A stretch of DNA of 64,000 bases. Source: Actibacterium sp. 188UL27-1 (lineage in GTDB: Bacteria; Pseudomonadota; Alphaproteobacteria; Rhodobacterales; Rhodobacteraceae). Under the pieces are notes generated by a model, which saw only the letters and a list, made by a program, of their open reading frames with translations, was not told the origin of the DNA and searched no databases. Location of the stretch: the NCBI RefSeq assembly GCF_016901225.1, contig NZ_JAFEUL010000012.1, forward strand, positions 1 to 64,000, written 5' to 3'. The translations under genes and the position numbers were made by a program. Below are positions 43,580-53,317 of the stretch, piece after piece. Each line of letters begins with the position of its first letter. Position 1 is the stretch's first letter.

Positions 43580-44209
43580 ATGTATCGGATCATGGAAAAG
43601 ACGGAAAAATCGAAAAAGCGCGAAAGCTATCATCACGGTGATTTGCGTGCGCAATTGATCGAGGCAACGCGGGTTCTGGTCGAGGATAAGGGGCCCGATC
43701 ATTTCTCAGTATCGGAGGCGTGTCGGGAGGCTGGTGTGTCGACGGCCGCTCCCTATCGCCATTTCAAGCACAAAGACGAGATGCTGTTGGCGGTCACCAA
43801 AGAGGGTATGGATCGCAAATATCAGCGCATGGTCGCCGCGGTGGAGCAGCACCCCGAAGGCAGCCTGGAGCGGATTGTAGCATTGGGGCAGGTCTATGTC
43901 GGTTTTGCCCGGGACGAGCCTGGTGTGTTCCGACTGATCTTTGGCAATACGCGCGACCACAAGATGCATGAGGGCCTGATGGAAGATGGCCCGCGGCATT
44001 ACGGCTTTGTCGAAGGTGAGGTCGCGGCGTTTCTGGGCCGGGGCGGCGTGGATGAAGATGCCAAGGAACGGGCCTTTATGCTGTGGACCTTTGTCCATGG
44101 CCTGTCCTTTCTGCTGATTGATGAAAAGGTCTCTTCCACGGATCACAGCTTTGACCTGGACCGGCTGTTGCTGCAGGTGGCGCGCCGGGTGATGATCGAC
44201 AGCGCCTAA
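43580..44209 (+). CDS. TetR-family transcriptional regulator
   Basis: The 209-residue repressor has the family HTH at about residues 16-65 (YHHGDLRAQLIEATRVLVED, ending STAAPYRHFKHKDEMLLAV) and a TetR_C ligand domain. It is divergent from the RND pump genes and probably represses them until a pump substrate binds. The start at 43580 follows GGAGG; the frame opens upstream at 43538, but that part runs through the operator-like repeat. Confidence 0.9.
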   Translation: MYRIMEKTEKSKKRESYHHGDLRAQLIEATRVLVEDKGPDHFSVSEACREAGVSTAAPYRHFKHKDEMLLAVTKEGMDRKYQRMVAAVEQHPEGSLERIVALGQVYVGFARDEPGVFRLIFGNTRDHKMHEGLMEDGPRHYGFVEGEVAAFLGRGGVDEDAKERAFMLWTFVHGLSFLLIDEKVSSTDHSFDLDRLLLQVARRVMIDSA

Positions 44210-44240
44210 ACCAGCTGTCCGGTTCGGCAACGCGCAGCTC

Positions 44241-44669
44241 CTAGAGCCCGTTTGCCTCCTGCTGCATCCAGTAGGCTTGCGTCGCTGCATGTATGCCTGC
44301 CGACGCATTGCGGGCGGCAAATGGACCAACCTCGGTCGCGCCGACGCGGTAGGTGATTGTCATTTCATCCAGGCCGCTTTGGCGACGCACCTCAACCGGG
44401 ACATCGAGCCCCCTCCCCTTGAACGCGGCCTTGATCGTCCGCGCGTAGTCTGGGACCCGGGAGAGGGATGTCTGGTCATCGGGCACATCCACATAGGCTC
44501 GCAGCCGGGGCCGACCGGATTGCGACACTTCCAAACGGTCGACCGTGATGCCGAGGGGGCGAAAGCTGTAATCCTGTGTCAGGACAAAAATACTGAGCGC
44601 AATGGTCGCCGGTGTGGCGACAATCACTGTGATGATCGTGAGGAGGGAAAGCCCGTCGCGTTCTGCCAT
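44241..44669 (-). CDS. membrane-anchored hypothetical protein, 142 aa
   Basis: One N-terminal helix (LLTIITVIVATPATIALSIF, about 9-28) precedes a periplasmic domain of about 110 residues (PLGITVDRLEVSQSGRPRL, EVRRQSGLDEMTITYRV). I recognise no family. It is convergent with the tetR gene and lies 53 bases downstream of ilvE on the same strand, so it could be read from the ilvE promoter. Confidence 0.65.
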   Translation of the reverse strand: MAERDGLSLLTIITVIVATPATIALSIFVLTQDYSFRPLGITVDRLEVSQSGRPRLRAYVDVPDDQTSLSRVPDYARTIKAAFKGRGLDVPVEVRRQSGLDEMTITYRVGATEVGPFAARNASAGIHAATQAYWMQQEANGL

Positions 44670-44722
44670 ATGCCTGCTCCAGCTATTAAGAGCAGTCTTA
44701 GGCCGAAAGGCTATACATCCCC

Positions 44723-45592
44723 TTAATCGCGCACGAGTTTTTCATATCCATCAGCAATGTCGCGGGTCAGGGTGCCGACCTCGAAGTTGTAATCGCCGAT
44801 CTGGCCCACCGGAGTCACCTCCGCTGCGGTGCCGGTGAGCCAGCATTGCTGGAAATCCTCCATCTCGCCGGGGTCGATATGGCGCTCGACAACTTTGATC
44901 TGGCGGTCGCGCAGCATGCCGATGACGGTCTGGCGGGTAATGCCGTTGAGGAAGCAATCGGGGGTGGGGGTGTGGACCTCACCATCCTTGACAAAAAAGA
45001 CGTTGGCGCCCGTGGCTTCGGCGACATAACCGCGATAGTCGAACATCATTGCGTCGGAACATCCCTTGGCCTCTGCCGCGTGCTTGGACATGGTGCAGAT
45101 CATGTAAAGACCGGCGGCCTTGGCGTGGCTTGGGATCGTCTCGGGACTGGGGCGTTTCCATTTCGAGATATCGAGCTTGGCGCCCCTGGTCTTGGCATCG
45201 CCGTAATAGGCGCCCCACTCCCATGCGGCGATGGCAAGGCGCACCGGATTACGGGCAGAGGCGACACCCATATCCTTACCCGCACCGCGCCATGCAACGG
45301 CGCGGACATAGGCGTCAGACAGGCCGGATTGCTTGAGCGTGGCCTCTTTCGCGGCCTCGATTTCGTCAACCGTGTAGGGGATGTCAAAGTCGATCATCTC
45401 GGCTGATTTTTTCAATCGCTCCGAATGTTCACGGCTTTTGAAGATTGTGCCGTTATAGGCGCGCTCGCCCTCGAACACGGAGGAAGCATAGTGCATGGCA
45501 TGGGTCAGAACGTGGACGTTGGCATCGCGCCACGGCACCATTTTGCCGTCCATCCAGATCTGACCGTCGCGGTCATCATATGCGCCTGCCAT
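44723..45592 (-). CDS. ilvE: branched-chain amino acid aminotransferase
   Basis: The 289-residue PLP enzyme (fold type IV) moves the amino group of Glu to the keto acids of Leu, Ile and Val. HAMHYASSVFEGERAY near residue 28-43, the PLP lysine in IPSHAKAAGLYMICTMSKHA, GYVAEATGANVFFVKDG and CFLNGITRQTVIGML are all family motifs. The start at 45592 (MAGAYDDRDGQIW) fits the usual N-terminus. It is divergent from the petP/petR pair, an order I recall from related genomes. Confidence 0.93.
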   Translation of the reverse strand: MAGAYDDRDGQIWMDGKMVPWRDANVHVLTHAMHYASSVFEGERAYNGTIFKSREHSERLKKSAEMIDFDIPYTVDEIEAAKEATLKQSGLSDAYVRAVAWRGAGKDMGVASARNPVRLAIAAWEWGAYYGDAKTRGAKLDISKWKRPSPETIPSHAKAAGLYMICTMSKHAAEAKGCSDAMMFDYRGYVAEATGANVFFVKDGEVHTPTPDCFLNGITRQTVIGMLRDRQIKVVERHIDPGEMEDFQQCWLTGTAAEVTPVGQIGDYNFEVGTLTRDIADGYEKLVRD

Positions 45593-45743
45593 CGTCGAAC
45601 CCTCCGCAGATTTCCAAATATTGCGCAATATAGGTCCGGTGCGGACATTTAGTTGCGCAGAAAGTGAGGATCGCTACCAATTGATTCTGGTAAAGTCAAC
45701 AACGCTGACTTAAAAATACGAGAAACATAAAACGAGGGATGCC

Positions 45744-46241
45744 ATGGCGGACGGGCCCGGTGGCGAGACATTACTGTTTCTGACGGACGAACATCTGCGC
45801 AAGGGTATTGAAGCGATGTTCTTTGCTTATCGCGGGTTCACCGCCGACCCGGATCGTATACTAGAGGATTATGGATACGGGCGCGCGCATCACCGGGCTA
45901 TCCACTTCATCCACCGCACGCCGGGCACCACGGTGAATAACCTGTTATCCATCCTTGGGGTTACCAAACAGTCACTGAACCGGGTGTTGCGCACGTTGAT
46001 CGAAGACGAGTTGGTGGAAAGCCGGGTGGGGCAGCGGGACCGGCGGGAGCGCCATTTGCACCTGACCCCAAAGGGTGAAGCCCTGGAACAGGCCCTGTCC
46101 GACGCGCAACGCGCCCGCATGCGGCTGGCCTTTCGCAGCGCGGGGCCCGAAGCTGTGGCCGGGTTTCGCACTGTTTTGGAAGCTATGATGGACCCCGATC
46201 TTCGACGGCACTATCAAAGCGTCGTGGAGAGAGGACAGTAA
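45744..46241 (+). CDS. petP: MarR-family regulator, PetP-like
   Basis: The 165-residue winged-helix protein reads DYGYGRAHHRAIHFIHRTPG, then VNNLLSILGVTKQSLNRVLR as the recognition helix region, and RQRDRRERHLHLTPKGEAL-like wing sequence (QRDRRERHLHLTPKGEALE). It is followed after 2 bases by an OmpR-type response regulator. This pairing matches PetP-PetR of Rhodobacter capsulatus, named for effects on cytochrome bc1. No bc1 genes are in the window, so the symbol rests on the pairing and on sequence memory. Confidence 0.75.
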   Translation: MADGPGGETLLFLTDEHLRKGIEAMFFAYRGFTADPDRILEDYGYGRAHHRAIHFIHRTPGTTVNNLLSILGVTKQSLNRVLRTLIEDELVESRVGQRDRRERHLHLTPKGEALEQALSDAQRARMRLAFRSAGPEAVAGFRTVLEAMMDPDLRRHYQSVVERGQ

Positions 46242-46243
46242 CC

Positions 46244-46942
46244 ATGGATGTCGATGCCCATTTGCTGATCGTTGATGACGACGAACGGATCCGCCAGCTT
46301 TTGCAGAAGTTCCTGATGCGTCACGGTTTTATCGTAAGCGCGGCGCGCGACGCGGCCCATGCCAGGCGGCTGCTGAGTGGGCTAGAATTTGATATGATCG
46401 TGCTGGATGTGATGATGCCCGGGGAGAATGGGGTGGAGTTGACGCAGGCGCTGCTGGAAACGCTGACCACCCCCATCCTGTTGTTGACAGCCAAGGGCGA
46501 GACCGAGGACCGTATTGCGGGCCTTGAGGCCGGGGCGGATGACTATCTGATCAAGCCGTTCGAACCCAAGGAACTGCTGTTGCGGATCAACGCGATCCTG
46601 CGCCGGATGCCCGCGGAGATCACGCCGGAAGATCGGCCCAAGGTATTGAATTTGGGGCCAATTCGCTATGACATTGACCGGGGCGAGATGTGGCGCGGCG
46701 AGAACCTGGTACGCCTGACCGCGACCGAAACGCAATTGATGCGGATCTTTTCCGGCTCCCCGGGGGAGGCGGTGAGCCGGTCGAAACTGGTGGAGGATCT
46801 GGGTCGTGATGGCGGGCAAGCGCAGGAGCGGGCGGTCGACGTGCAGATTACCCGACTGCGCCGCAAGATCGAGAGTGACCCCAAACAGCCCCGTTATTTG
46901 CAGACGGTGCGCGGGGCGGGATATATGCTGGCCCCCGACTGA
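46244..46942 (+). CDS. petR: OmpR-family response regulator, PetR-like
   Basis: The 232-residue protein has a receiver domain (residues 5-118) with acidic DDDE near 11-14, phospho-acceptor Asp in MIVLDVMMPGENG and Lys in YLIKPFEP, then a winged-helix output domain (about 135-230; RAVDVQITRLRRKIESDP, VRGAGYML). No histidine kinase gene is adjacent; the partner instead is the MarR-like PetP gene just upstream, in one operon. In R. capsulatus petR affects cytochrome bc1 expression. The true target here is unproven. Confidence 0.82.
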   Translation: MDVDAHLLIVDDDERIRQLLQKFLMRHGFIVSAARDAAHARRLLSGLEFDMIVLDVMMPGENGVELTQALLETLTTPILLLTAKGETEDRIAGLEAGADDYLIKPFEPKELLLRINAILRRMPAEITPEDRPKVLNLGPIRYDIDRGEMWRGENLVRLTATETQLMRIFSGSPGEAVSRSKLVEDLGRDGGQAQERAVDVQITRLRRKIESDPKQPRYLQTVRGAGYMLAPD

Positions 46943-47023
46943 CCGATCTGCGCCCGGTGTTTGGCGAGATATGCAACACATTGGGCAGGAAAGCCAGTTT
47001 TATCCCGTTACATCAGGGATTTA

Positions 47024-47067
47024 CTAAATGCACAAAGCGTGCACATCCCATGCACAAACCATACATA
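47024..47067 (-). repeat. tandem 11-bp repeats upstream of deacetylase-family gene
   Basis: Minus-strand units TATGTATGGTT, TGTGCATGGGA, TGTGCACGCTT and TGTGCATTTAG run without spacing. The array lies in the 206-base gap between petR and the deacetylase-family gene, which otherwise holds no gene. Related arrays are at 14812 and 37757. Confidence 0.65.
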
Positions 47068-47148
47068 CGATCTGCACAGCTTTCGGGCTGACACCGTGCA
47101 TCGGATTGGCTATCCAAGTTGAACGGTGGAATGCAATAAGGGCGCGGC

Positions 47149-48084
47149 ATGGCAACGGCTTTGTACTGGCACGATGATTGTCTGAACCACGTGACACCGC
47201 AGGGGCACCCTGAGCGGGTGGCGCGGCTGGAGGCCATTCGGGAGGCTCTGTCTGATCCAACCTTTGACGCGCTGGACCGGCGGGAGGCTCCGATTGTGGA
47301 CCGGGCTGAGTTGCTGCGCGTTCATCCCGAACACCATGTTGCGGCGATTGAGGCGGCAGCGCCTCAGGCGCATGGCGTGTCGCTGGATGCTGATACCCAT
47401 ATGTCGCCGGGATCACTGGTAGCAGCCCAGCGCGCGGCGGGAGCCTGCGTGGCGGCGGTTGATGCGGTGATGGCGGGTGCGGTTGCGAATGCGTTTGCCG
47501 CTGTTCGGCCGCCCGGGCACCATGCGGAAAATGCAACGCCCATGGGGTTTTGCCTGTTCGGCAGTATCGCAGTGGCTGCAAAGCGGGCGCTCGATCACCA
47601 CGGGCTATCCCGCGTGGCGATAATGGATTTCGACGTGCATCACGGCAATGGCACGCAGGACCTTATGTGGGATGAGGCGCGTTGCCTTTTCGCCTCGACC
47701 CACCAGATGCCGCTTTACCCTGGCTCTGGCGCCCCGAGTGAGACGGGCGCACATGGCAATGTGATCAACGCGCCCCTGGCGCCGCATACGAATGGAGCGG
47801 ATTTCCGCAAGCTGATGGAGCGAGAGGTTTTGCCTGCCCTGGATCAGTTCGCGCCGGAGATGGTGCTGATCTCTGCCGGGTTTGACGCCCATCGGGATGA
47901 CCCGCTGGCAAACCTGAATTGGGAAGCGGCGGATTTTGCCTGGGTCACCGGGACCTTGTGCGATCTGGCGGACAAACATGCCGGGGGTCGCGTGGTTTCG
48001 ACCCTTGAAGGGGGATACGATCTGGGCGGGCTGGCTGACAGCATCGCCGCCCATGTGAAAGTTTTGATGGAGCGCGGCGCATGA
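47149..48084 (+). CDS. histone deacetylase-family zinc hydrolase
   Basis: The 311-residue enzyme has the family's metal and catalytic motifs: HPERVARLEAIREAL near the start, RPPGHHAENATPMGFC near 122-137, MDFDVHHGNGTQD near 160 (zinc ligands Asp and His) and ISAGFDAHRDDPL near 245 (third ligand). Bacterial members remove acyl groups from polyamines, small molecules or proteins. It leads the operon with xseB, ispA and dxs; ATGA couples it to xseB. This gene order is common in Rhodobacteraceae. Confidence 0.9.
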   Translation: MATALYWHDDCLNHVTPQGHPERVARLEAIREALSDPTFDALDRREAPIVDRAELLRVHPEHHVAAIEAAAPQAHGVSLDADTHMSPGSLVAAQRAAGACVAAVDAVMAGAVANAFAAVRPPGHHAENATPMGFCLFGSIAVAAKRALDHHGLSRVAIMDFDVHHGNGTQDLMWDEARCLFASTHQMPLYPGSGAPSETGAHGNVINAPLAPHTNGADFRKLMEREVLPALDQFAPEMVLISAGFDAHRDDPLANLNWEAADFAWVTGTLCDLADKHAGGRVVSTLEGGYDLGGLADSIAAHVKVLMERGA

Positions 48085-48323
48085 CCGACACACCTGTGAA
48101 TGAGATGAGCTTTGAACAGGCGATGGCCGAGTTGGAGAAGGTCGTGGGACAGTTGGAGGCAGGCGACGTGCCGCTGGAAGCCTCGATTGAACTTTATGAA
48201 CGGGGATCGGCTTTGAAAAAACGCTGCGAGGCGCAGTTGAAAGCGGCGGAGGAAAAGGTCGCTGCGATCACCTTGGACGGCGATGGGCAAGCCACGGGCA
48301 CCAAACCGGTCGAGGGTCTGTGA
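48081..48323 (+). CDS. xseB: exodeoxyribonuclease VII small subunit
   Basis: The 80-residue protein shows the family signature SFEQAMAELEKVVGQLEAGD, LEASIELYERGSALKKRCEA and LKAAEEKV, a helical hairpin. With XseA (not in the window) it forms the single-strand nuclease that trims DNA ends. It overlaps the genes on both sides by 4 bases, so translation is coupled. Confidence 0.95.
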   Translation: MTDTPVNEMSFEQAMAELEKVVGQLEAGDVPLEASIELYERGSALKKRCEAQLKAAEEKVAAITLDGDGQATGTKPVEGL

Positions 48324-49183
48324 GCTTTCCGCAAGCTTTAACGGCAGCGGCGGACCGGGTGCAATCGGCCCTTGAGGCTGAGCTTGCAAGTGATGCCGAC
48401 GCACCGGTGATCCATGCGATGCGATATGCCCTGGGTGGCGGCAAGGGGTTGCGCGGGTTTCTGGTGCTGGAGGGCGCAGCCCTGCACGGCGTTACGGCGG
48501 ACCAAGCAGTGGCGGCCGCAGCGGCGGTTGAGGCGGTTCACGCCTATTCGTTGGTGCACGACGATTTGCCTGCGATGGATGATGACGACCTGCGGCGGGG
48601 GCAACCGACCGTCCATGTGAAATGGGACGATGCGACGGCGATTTTGGCAGGGGATGCCCTGCAATCGCTTGCCTTTGAGATGTTGGCGCGCGGCGATGAC
48701 ACGGGCGTGGCGATGGCTCTATCGGGCAGCTTGGCAAAGGCGGCGGGCGCGCGCGGCATGGTTCTGGGCCAGGCCTTGGACATTGCGGCGGAAACGGCAG
48801 AGGCGCCTCTGGATCTGGCGCAGATCACGCGGTTGCAAGCCCATAAGACCGGTGCGCTGATCGAATGGGCAGGCGTTGCGGGTGCTGTTTTGGGGCGGGC
48901 TGACCCTGCGCCGCTGCGGCTTTATGCGCAGACCCTTGGCCTCGCCTTCCAGATCGCAGATGACATATTGGATGTTGAAGGTGATGCGAAAACCGCCGGA
49001 AAACGTCTGCAAAAGGATGCAGGCGCCGGGAAGGCAACGTTTGTGTCCCTCATGGGGTTGGAGCCTGCCCGGGCGAAAGCGCAAGCTTTGGCGCATGAGG
49101 CTTGCGATGCCCTAGCACCCTATGGTGCAGCGGCCGATACCCTGCGCGACGCGGCGCGCTTTGTGATCACCCGCGACCGGTAA
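48320..49183 (+). CDS. ispA: farnesyl diphosphate synthase (polyprenyl synthetase)
   Basis: The 287-residue prenyltransferase carries LGGGKGLRGFLVLEGA, the first aspartate-rich motif HDDLPAMDDDDLRRGQPT and the second QIADDILDVEGD, and so should condense IPP and DMAPP units. It starts with GTG, overlapping the xseB stop (GTGA). The residue usually Arg in GGKRxRP is here KGLRG, a minor variation. It is followed 12 bases later by dxs, placing two isoprenoid steps together. Confidence 0.94.
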   Translation: MSFPQALTAAADRVQSALEAELASDADAPVIHAMRYALGGGKGLRGFLVLEGAALHGVTADQAVAAAAAVEAVHAYSLVHDDLPAMDDDDLRRGQPTVHVKWDDATAILAGDALQSLAFEMLARGDDTGVAMALSGSLAKAAGARGMVLGQALDIAAETAEAPLDLAQITRLQAHKTGALIEWAGVAGAVLGRADPAPLRLYAQTLGLAFQIADDILDVEGDAKTAGKRLQKDAGAGKATFVSLMGLEPARAKAQALAHEACDALAPYGAAADTLRDAARFVITRDR

Positions 49184-49195
49184 GGACTGGACGAC

Positions 49196-51124
49196 ATGAC
49201 GACCGACAGACCCAAGACCCCGCTTTTGGATAAGATCCATTCCCCCAAAGACATGAAAGGCCTGGGTGACCGCGATCTGGAGCGGCTGACGCAAGAGCTG
49301 CGATCTGAGACGATCAGCGCCGTCTCTGTCACGGGCGGGCACCTCGGCGCGGGGCTGGGTGTGGTGGAACTGACGGTGGCATTGCATGCCGTGTTCGACA
49401 CTCCGCGGGATCGGCTGATCTGGGATGTGAGCCATCAGTGCTATCCCCACAAGATCCTGACCGGGCGGCGCGACCGGATTCGCACCCTGCGCATGAAGGA
49501 CGGTCTCAGCGGGTTCACCAAACGCTCGGAAAGCCCATACGATCCGTTTGGGGCGGCCCATAGCAGCACCTCGATCAGTGCCGCGCTTGGCTTTGCCGTG
49601 GCGCGGGATCTGGGTGGCAAGACCGATGAGGGGATCGGCGATTGCATTGCCGTGATCGGCGATGGTGCAATCAGTGCCGGCATGGCCTATGAGGCGATGA
49701 ACAATGCCGGGCACCTGGGCAAGCGGCTGATCGTGATCTTGAACGACAATGAGATGTCGATTGCCCCGCCCGTGGGCGCGATGTCGTCTTACCTGAGCCG
49801 TCTTTATGCCGGTGCCCCGTTTCAGGAGTTGAAGGCCGCCGCCAAGGGTGCCGTCAGCCTGCTGCCGCAGCCGTTCCAAGATGGGGCCAAGCGCGCCAAG
49901 GAGATGCTGAAGGGCATGACCGTGGGCGGGACGCTGTTTGAGGAGCTGGGCTTTTCGTATCTGGGCCCGATCGACGGCCATGACCTTGAGCAGCTGCTGA
50001 GCGTGCTCCGCACCGTGAAGGCGCGGGCAGATGGGCCGATCCTGATCCATGCGATCACGCAGAAGGGCAAGGGATATGCGCCCGCCGAAGCGGCACGGGA
50101 TAAGGGGCACGGCGTGTCCAAGTTCGACGTGGTGACAGGGGAGCAGAAGAAGTCCCCCTCCAACGCGCCGTCCTATACCAAGGTTTTCGCCGAGAGCCTG
50201 TTGCAGGAGGCCGCCGACGATCCGCGTATCACCGCCGTCACGGCGGCGATGCCTGACGGGACGGGGCTAAAGCTGTTCCATGACCGCTATCCTAGCCGGT
50301 GCTTCGACGTAGGCATTGCCGAGCAACATGCGGTGACCTTTGCCGCGGGTCAGGCGGCGGGCGGACTGAAGCCGTTCTGCGCTATCTATTCGACCTTCCT
50401 GCAGCGCGGTTATGATCAGATCGTCCACGATGTTGCGTTGCAGCGGCTGCCCGTGCGGTTTGCAATTGACCGGGCCGGGCTGGTCGGGGCGGACGGGGCA
50501 ACCCATGCCGGTGCATTCGATATTGGATTTCTGTCCAACCTGCCCGGTATGGTGGTCATGGCCGCTGCAGATGAAGCCGAGTTGAAGCATATGGTCGCCA
50601 CCGCCGTGGCCCATGAGTACGGCCCGATTGCCTTTCGCTTTCCCCGTGGCGAGGGGGTGGGCTGCGAGATGCCGGAACGAGGCGAGGTGCTGCCGATCGG
50701 CAAAGGCCGGATCATCGCGGATGGCGCGGGCGTGGCGCTGCTGTCCTTTGGCACGCGGCTGTCCGAAGTGCAAAAGGCGGCGGAGGCTTTGGCCACACGC
50801 GGTATCAAGCCGACGATTGCAGATGCGCGATTTGCCAAGCCGTTAGACACTGAGATGATCCTGGATCTCGCCGCGCGACATGATGCGCTGATCACCATCG
50901 AGGAAGGCGCAGTCGGGGGCTTTGGCAGCCATGTGGCCCATTTTCTGGCGGAGGAAGGCGTATTTGATACAGGCCTCAAATACCGCTCAATGGTGCTGCC
51001 TGACATCTTTATCGATCAGGCCAACCCTGCTGACATGTATGCCGTCGCCGCCATGAATGCCGAACATATCGAGGCGAAGGTGTTGGAAGTCTCGGGCGTC
51101 GAGGTGTTAACCAAACGTGCTTGA
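49196..51124 (+). CDS. dxs: 1-deoxy-D-xylulose-5-phosphate synthase
   Basis: The 642-residue TPP enzyme joins pyruvate and glyceraldehyde 3-phosphate, the first step of the MEP isoprenoid pathway. [20 protein letters not shown], the TPP site [19 protein letters not shown] with NDNEMS, and [18 protein letters not shown] in the second domain are diagnostic. Length is normal. It ends the HDAC-xseB-ispA-dxs operon, and its last 18 bases overlap the convergent ExoD gene. Confidence 0.97.
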   Translation: MTTDRPKTPLLDKIHSPKDMKGLGDRDLERLTQELRSETISAVSVTGGHLGAGLGVVELTVALHAVFDTPRDRLIWDVSHQCYPHKILTGRRDRIRTLRMKDGLSGFTKRSESPYDPFGAAHSSTSISAALGFAVARDLGGKTDEGIGDCIAVIGDGAISAGMAYEAMNNAGHLGKRLIVILNDNEMSIAPPVGAMSSYLSRLYAGAPFQELKAAAKGAVSLLPQPFQDGAKRAKEMLKGMTVGGTLFEELGFSYLGPIDGHDLEQLLSVLRTVKARADGPILIHAITQKGKGYAPAEAARDKGHGVSKFDVVTGEQKKSPSNAPSYTKVFAESLLQEAADDPRITAVTAAMPDGTGLKLFHDRYPSRCFDVGIAEQHAVTFAAGQAAGGLKPFCAIYSTFLQRGYDQIVHDVALQRLPVRFAIDRAGLVGADGATHAGAFDIGFLSNLPGMVVMAAADEAELKHMVATAVAHEYGPIAFRFPRGEGVGCEMPERGEVLPIGKGRIIADGAGVALLSFGTRLSEVQKAAEALATRGIKPTIADARFAKPLDTEMILDLAARHDALITIEEGAVGGFGSHVAHFLAEEGVFDTGLKYRSMVLPDIFIDQANPADMYAVAAMNAEHIEAKVLEVSGVEVLTKRA

Positions 51125-51742
51125 CAGGAATGTGAGCAGTGCCGTGGCGACGCCGGCAAAGATCCCGTAACCCAACAGCACAAAGACACCATCCCGTGCA
51201 AGCAGGCCAAAGGCCATGAACGCGATGGAAAGGGCTGCGACGGAACTGAGCAGCGGAATGATCTCCATCGGTGGGATTGCGATACAGATGAGTGCCGTTA
51301 ACAGAAACGGGATCCAGGATAGAGGGCCAGATATCAGCACATTCAACCGCTTGCGGCTGAACCGATCAACCCAGCGGACAGGTTCATCCATGGTATCGAG
51401 CACCTGATTGAACCGCCGCGTTGGCACCCCGCGGCGCAGCAACATCGACGGCAGCCACAGATCCCGGCGACGGACGAGAGCCTGCGCCGAAATCAGCAGC
51501 ATTATCAGTGCAAGAATGGTGGGCACCCCGAAAATGCCGGACAGGGGCGTTATCAAGATCAGCGCAGGCACTAACAAGGCGGGCGCATAGGATGCGCCAC
51601 CGATGGTTTCGAATACATCTGCTACGGTCACGACCTCTTCGTCGCCGGCGTCGCGCAAGTCGTCAATGATTTGCGGCAGCGGCCCTTCGGATTCGGGCAG
51701 GAGTTCAGCAGATGACGCTAACGGCTTTGGCGGCTCTTCCAT
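51107..51742 (-). CDS. ExoD-family membrane protein
   Basis: The 211-residue protein has a cytoplasmic N-terminal region (about 1-45) and four or five membrane helices. [39 protein letters not shown] and [12 protein letters not shown] match the ExoD family, named for an exopolysaccharide and alkali-tolerance gene of rhizobia. Its exact function is unknown. It converges on dxs with an 18-base overlap of coding sequence. Confidence 0.85.
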   Translation of the reverse strand: MEEPPKPLASSAELLPESEGPLPQIIDDLRDAGDEEVVTVADVFETIGGASYAPALLVPALILITPLSGIFGVPTILALIMLLISAQALVRRRDLWLPSMLLRRGVPTRRFNQVLDTMDEPVRWVDRFSRKRLNVLISGPLSWIPFLLTALICIAIPPMEIIPLLSSVAALSIAFMAFGLLARDGVFVLLGYGIFAGVATALLTFLSSTFG

Positions 51743-51840
51743 GGAGGTGAAACGCAGGACACGCCATTTTGTTCAAATTTATCTGGCACCAGAGCGGATC
51801 AGGCTCAAAATGTTGATCAGTAACGAGGAGACAGCATGCG

Positions 51841-52533
51841 ATGGACCCCTTTTTCCGCCCGGTTTTAGTATATCGTTGGATCGTGTTTCTGCTGGCGGCG
51901 AGCTTTGCCGTCTATCAGATTTTCACCGCCAGTTATGACGGCGCTGGCGGGCCATTTCGCTATCTGACAAATTGGGCCTTGTTGCTGTCATTCTATTCTG
52001 CCTCGCGCATGCTGGCCGTGTCGGAGGGGCGGATCACCCGGCCGCATCTGGTGACGGCCAGTGTCACAGCGGTCCTGAACGCAATGGTGGTGATCCGGTA
52101 TTGGCGGCTTTACCTGCAGGATCCATCTTTGGTGAGCGGCAGTCGAGAGATTGACTGGGTTCTTGATTATTACCTGCATCTCGTCGGGCCGTTGCTACAA
52201 TTGATTGATGCGATGATCATCGCCCGCGCGTTTCGGCGACATGTGCCCGCCCTAGGCGCGCTGCTGGCGTTGGTTTTGGCCTATGCTGCCTGGGCCGAGC
52301 TGTTTGTGGGGCCGCTGAACCGCACACCCATTGGCAGTGTCACCAGTGGCCTTCCCTATCCGTTTCTGAACGATATGGAGGCGCAGGCACGCGCGATTTT
52401 CTATTGCATTAATCTGGCGGTTGCATGGATTTTATACGTGATCTTTGCCGTGTTGGCGGCTGGAGTCAGGCGGTTGTCTCGGCCGCCAATAAAGCCTTCA
52501 GACCCGCCCGGTAGTCCGGATAGTGCAAGGTGA
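51841..52533 (+). CDS. multi-pass membrane protein (Pr6Pr/AIG1-like)
   Basis: The 230-residue protein has about six membrane helices. RYLTNWALLLSFYSASRM near residue 40-57, YYLHLVGPLLQLIDAMII near 110-127 and SGLPYPFLNDM near 170-180 recall the Pr6Pr and FAR-17a/AIG1 families, whose members include threonine/histidine-dependent lipid hydrolases. The conserved Thr and His positions (LTNW, YLHL) are present, but the assignment is tentative. Its final 68 bases overlap the convergent epimerase gene. Confidence 0.6.
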   Translation: MDPFFRPVLVYRWIVFLLAASFAVYQIFTASYDGAGGPFRYLTNWALLLSFYSASRMLAVSEGRITRPHLVTASVTAVLNAMVVIRYWRLYLQDPSLVSGSREIDWVLDYYLHLVGPLLQLIDAMIIARAFRRHVPALGALLALVLAYAAWAELFVGPLNRTPIGSVTSGLPYPFLNDMEAQARAIFYCINLAVAWILYVIFAVLAAGVRRLSRPPIKPSDPPGSPDSAR

Positions 52534-53311
52534 CACCAAGTTCATCTTTGATCCGGTTGCTTCGGACGCGGCGGCTTTCGGCGTAAAAACTGCGGGCCAT
52601 AGGGGTCATCTCTGCCGTCTCAAAGTCTTCCTCAGGCGGCAGTGGCAGGCCAAGGAGTTCTGCAGCATAGCCCAGCACATCTTCGGGCGGGGCGGGTTCA
52701 TCATCGCAGACATTGTAGATGCGACCGGGGTTCGGGGCGGCGATAGAGGCCGCCACGGTCTGGGCGATGTCATCCACGTGGATGCGGCCAAAGACCTGGT
52801 TTGGTTTAATGATCCGCCGGGCCGTCCCGTTGCGTACCTTAGCAAAAGGGCCCCTGCCCGGCCCGTAAATACCTGCCAAACGAAAGATGTGCGCGCCGTG
52901 ATCCAGCCATTGCTGTTCGGCCCGCGCCCGCCATTTGCCGCGGGTATTGCCGGGGGTGCAGGGCGTATCCTCGTCAACCCAGCCGCCCTGGTGGTCGCCA
53001 TAGACGCCAGTGGTGGACAGATAGCCGATCCAGCCCGGTTTCCGCGTTTTGAGCGCATCGAAAATGAGCGGCAGGAACGGATCGCCGTTTTCGTCAGGGC
53101 TGGCAGAGATCAAAAGATGCGTGGCCCGAGCAAGGTCGGCAGTCAGATTATCACCGGGGACGGTCCGAGGGTCGACGCCGGTTGCGCGCAATGTCTTGGC
53201 CTTTTCCGCGGAACGGGTCGTGCCGATAATCGTCCAGCCGCGAGACAGAAGGAGTGTCGCCAACGCCTTGGCCGAGTAGCCATGCCCGAGGGACAGGAGC
53301 GTGCCGGTCAT
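52466..53311 (-). CDS. SDR/NAD-dependent epimerase-like protein (YeeZ type)
   Basis: The 281-residue Rossmann protein begins TLLSLGHGYSAKALATLLLS, where GxGYxA replaces the usual GxxGxxG, as in YeeZ-like atypical SDRs. GYLSTTGVYGDHQGGWVDED, FRLAGIYGPGRGPFAKVRNG and RIHVDDIAQTV give the rest of the extended-SDR layout. A sugar or small-metabolite dehydrogenase role is likely; the substrate is unknown. It lies 6 bases downstream of the class II aldolase gene on the same strand. Confidence 0.85.
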   Translation of the reverse strand: MTGTLLSLGHGYSAKALATLLLSRGWTIIGTTRSAEKAKTLRATGVDPRTVPGDNLTADLARATHLLISASPDENGDPFLPLIFDALKTRKPGWIGYLSTTGVYGDHQGGWVDEDTPCTPGNTRGKWRARAEQQWLDHGAHIFRLAGIYGPGRGPFAKVRNGTARRIIKPNQVFGRIHVDDIAQTVAASIAAPNPGRIYNVCDDEPAPPEDVLGYAAELLGLPLPPEEDFETAEMTPMARSFYAESRRVRSNRIKDELGVTLHYPDYRAGLKALLAAETTA

Positions 53312-53317
53312 CCAGGG

